The translations under genes and the position numbers were made by a program. A stretch of DNA of 48,000 nucleotides from Planctomycetota bacterium (GTDB lineage Bacteria > Planctomycetota > PLA2 > JAEUHO01), in the NCBI GenBank assembly GCA_028281445.1, contig JANQJW010000018.1:1-48000 (forward strand). Direction: 5' to 3'. Positions 47,680-48,000 of this stretch are shown one piece after another. Numbering within the stretch: position 1 is the stretch's first letter; the number at the start of each line of letters is the position of its first letter. Below the pieces are notes generated by a model. That model was given only the letters and a program-made list of their open reading frames with translations. It was not told the origin of the DNA and searched no databases.

Positions 47680-48000
47680 ATGTCGCGCGTCAACTGCACC
47701 CCCGTCCGCCTGGCCCGCAAGCGCCGGCTCATGAAGTTCGCCAAGGGCTACTGGGGCGCCCGCCGCCGCCAGTACAAGGTGATGAAGGAGACCGTGCACC
47801 GCGGCTGGCAGTACGCCTACATCCACCGCCGCCTGCGCAAGCGCGACTTCCGCAAGCTCTGGATCCTGCGCATCAACGCGGCCTGCCGCTCACGCGACTT
47901 CATGTACAGCCGACTGATCGCAGGTCTCAAGAAGGCCGACATCGAGCTCAACCGCAAGTCGCTCAGCGAGCTCGCCATCCACGAGCCGGCCGCTTTTGAT
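47680..48000 (+). CDS. rplT: 50S ribosomal protein L20 (3' end outside window)
   Basis: 107 codons are visible with no stop before the window ends; the family has about 115-120 residues, so only the last few are missing. L20 is an early assembly protein and in E. coli represses rpmI-rplT. RLARKRRLMKFAKGYWGARRRQYK, WQYAYIHRRLRKRDFRKLWILRINAACR and SRLIAGLKKADIELNRK are diagnostic. Confidence 0.97.
   Translation, partial: MSRVNCTPVRLARKRRLMKFAKGYWGARRRQYKVMKETVHRGWQYAYIHRRLRKRDFRKLWILRINAACRSRDFMYSRLIAGLKKADIELNRKSLSELAIHEPAAFD

Overview
The window is a G+C-rich (about two thirds G+C by eye), gene-dense bacterial chromosome segment built around the transcription/translation core: the rpoBC end, the str genes, the S10-spc-alpha ribosomal protein run, and the thrS-infC-rpmI-rplT cluster. 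Several lipobox proteins imply an envelope with lipoproteins and probably an outer membrane. Large secreted TPR and coiled-coil proteins, a lidless adenylate kinase, absence of rpmD and the L2 sequence style fit a Planctomycetota-like or similar deep-branching diderm lineage. That assignment is inference; no 16S rRNA gene is present.

Layout. 1-6624: 3' end of rpoB, rpoC, rpsL, rpsG. 6625-9779: an insertion between rpsG and fusA carrying a DUF1294 membrane protein, a small lipoprotein, a lipoprotein parvulin-type foldase and a SAM methyltransferase. 9848-11917: fusA, without tuf behind it. 12357-25694: an almost uninterrupted ribosomal protein superoperon from rpsJ to rplQ including secY, adk, infA and rpoA. 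It lacks rplC between rpsJ and rplD, rpmD, map, and rpsD between rpsK and rpoA. 25900-28154: an unrecognised gene translationally coupled to miaB. 28250-32091: a small unknown protein, a secreted esterase-like hydrolase, an FkbM-type methyltransferase, ribD and a small coupled unknown. 32080-34366 (minus strand): an arsenate detoxification pair, a GAPDH paralogue and the ArsJ efflux carrier. 34477-38979 (minus strand): two secreted proteins, an NFACT/RqcH-like protein and ndk. 39186-44465: hslVU, aspS and a lipoprotein with a SecD-P1-like segment. 44583-48000: thrS, infC (with a probable ATT start), rpmI, rplT (cut by the window end).

Regulatory and repeat layer. Most -35/-10 pairs I can find before ribosomal protein blocks have a 16-nt spacer, and the -10 is often TACCCT or TACCTT. 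Several other genes have a TAnnnT-like box only 6-9 nt before the start codon and no Shine-Dalgarno sequence, which suggests leaderless mRNAs. A REP-like repeat (GTAG followed by a GC-rich hairpin with a 5-nt loop) occurs five times between genes, four of the copies as two inverted doublets at breaks in the ribosomal operons. A second, unrelated inverted repeat of about 30 bp sits between ndk and hslV.

The items most worth follow-up are the missing rplC, the greatly lengthened RpoA linker, native Arg88 in S12, the ATT start of infC, the REP-like doublets, the gap-arsJ pair without a visible local regulator, and the hairpin-rich gene-free stretch at 35551-35886.
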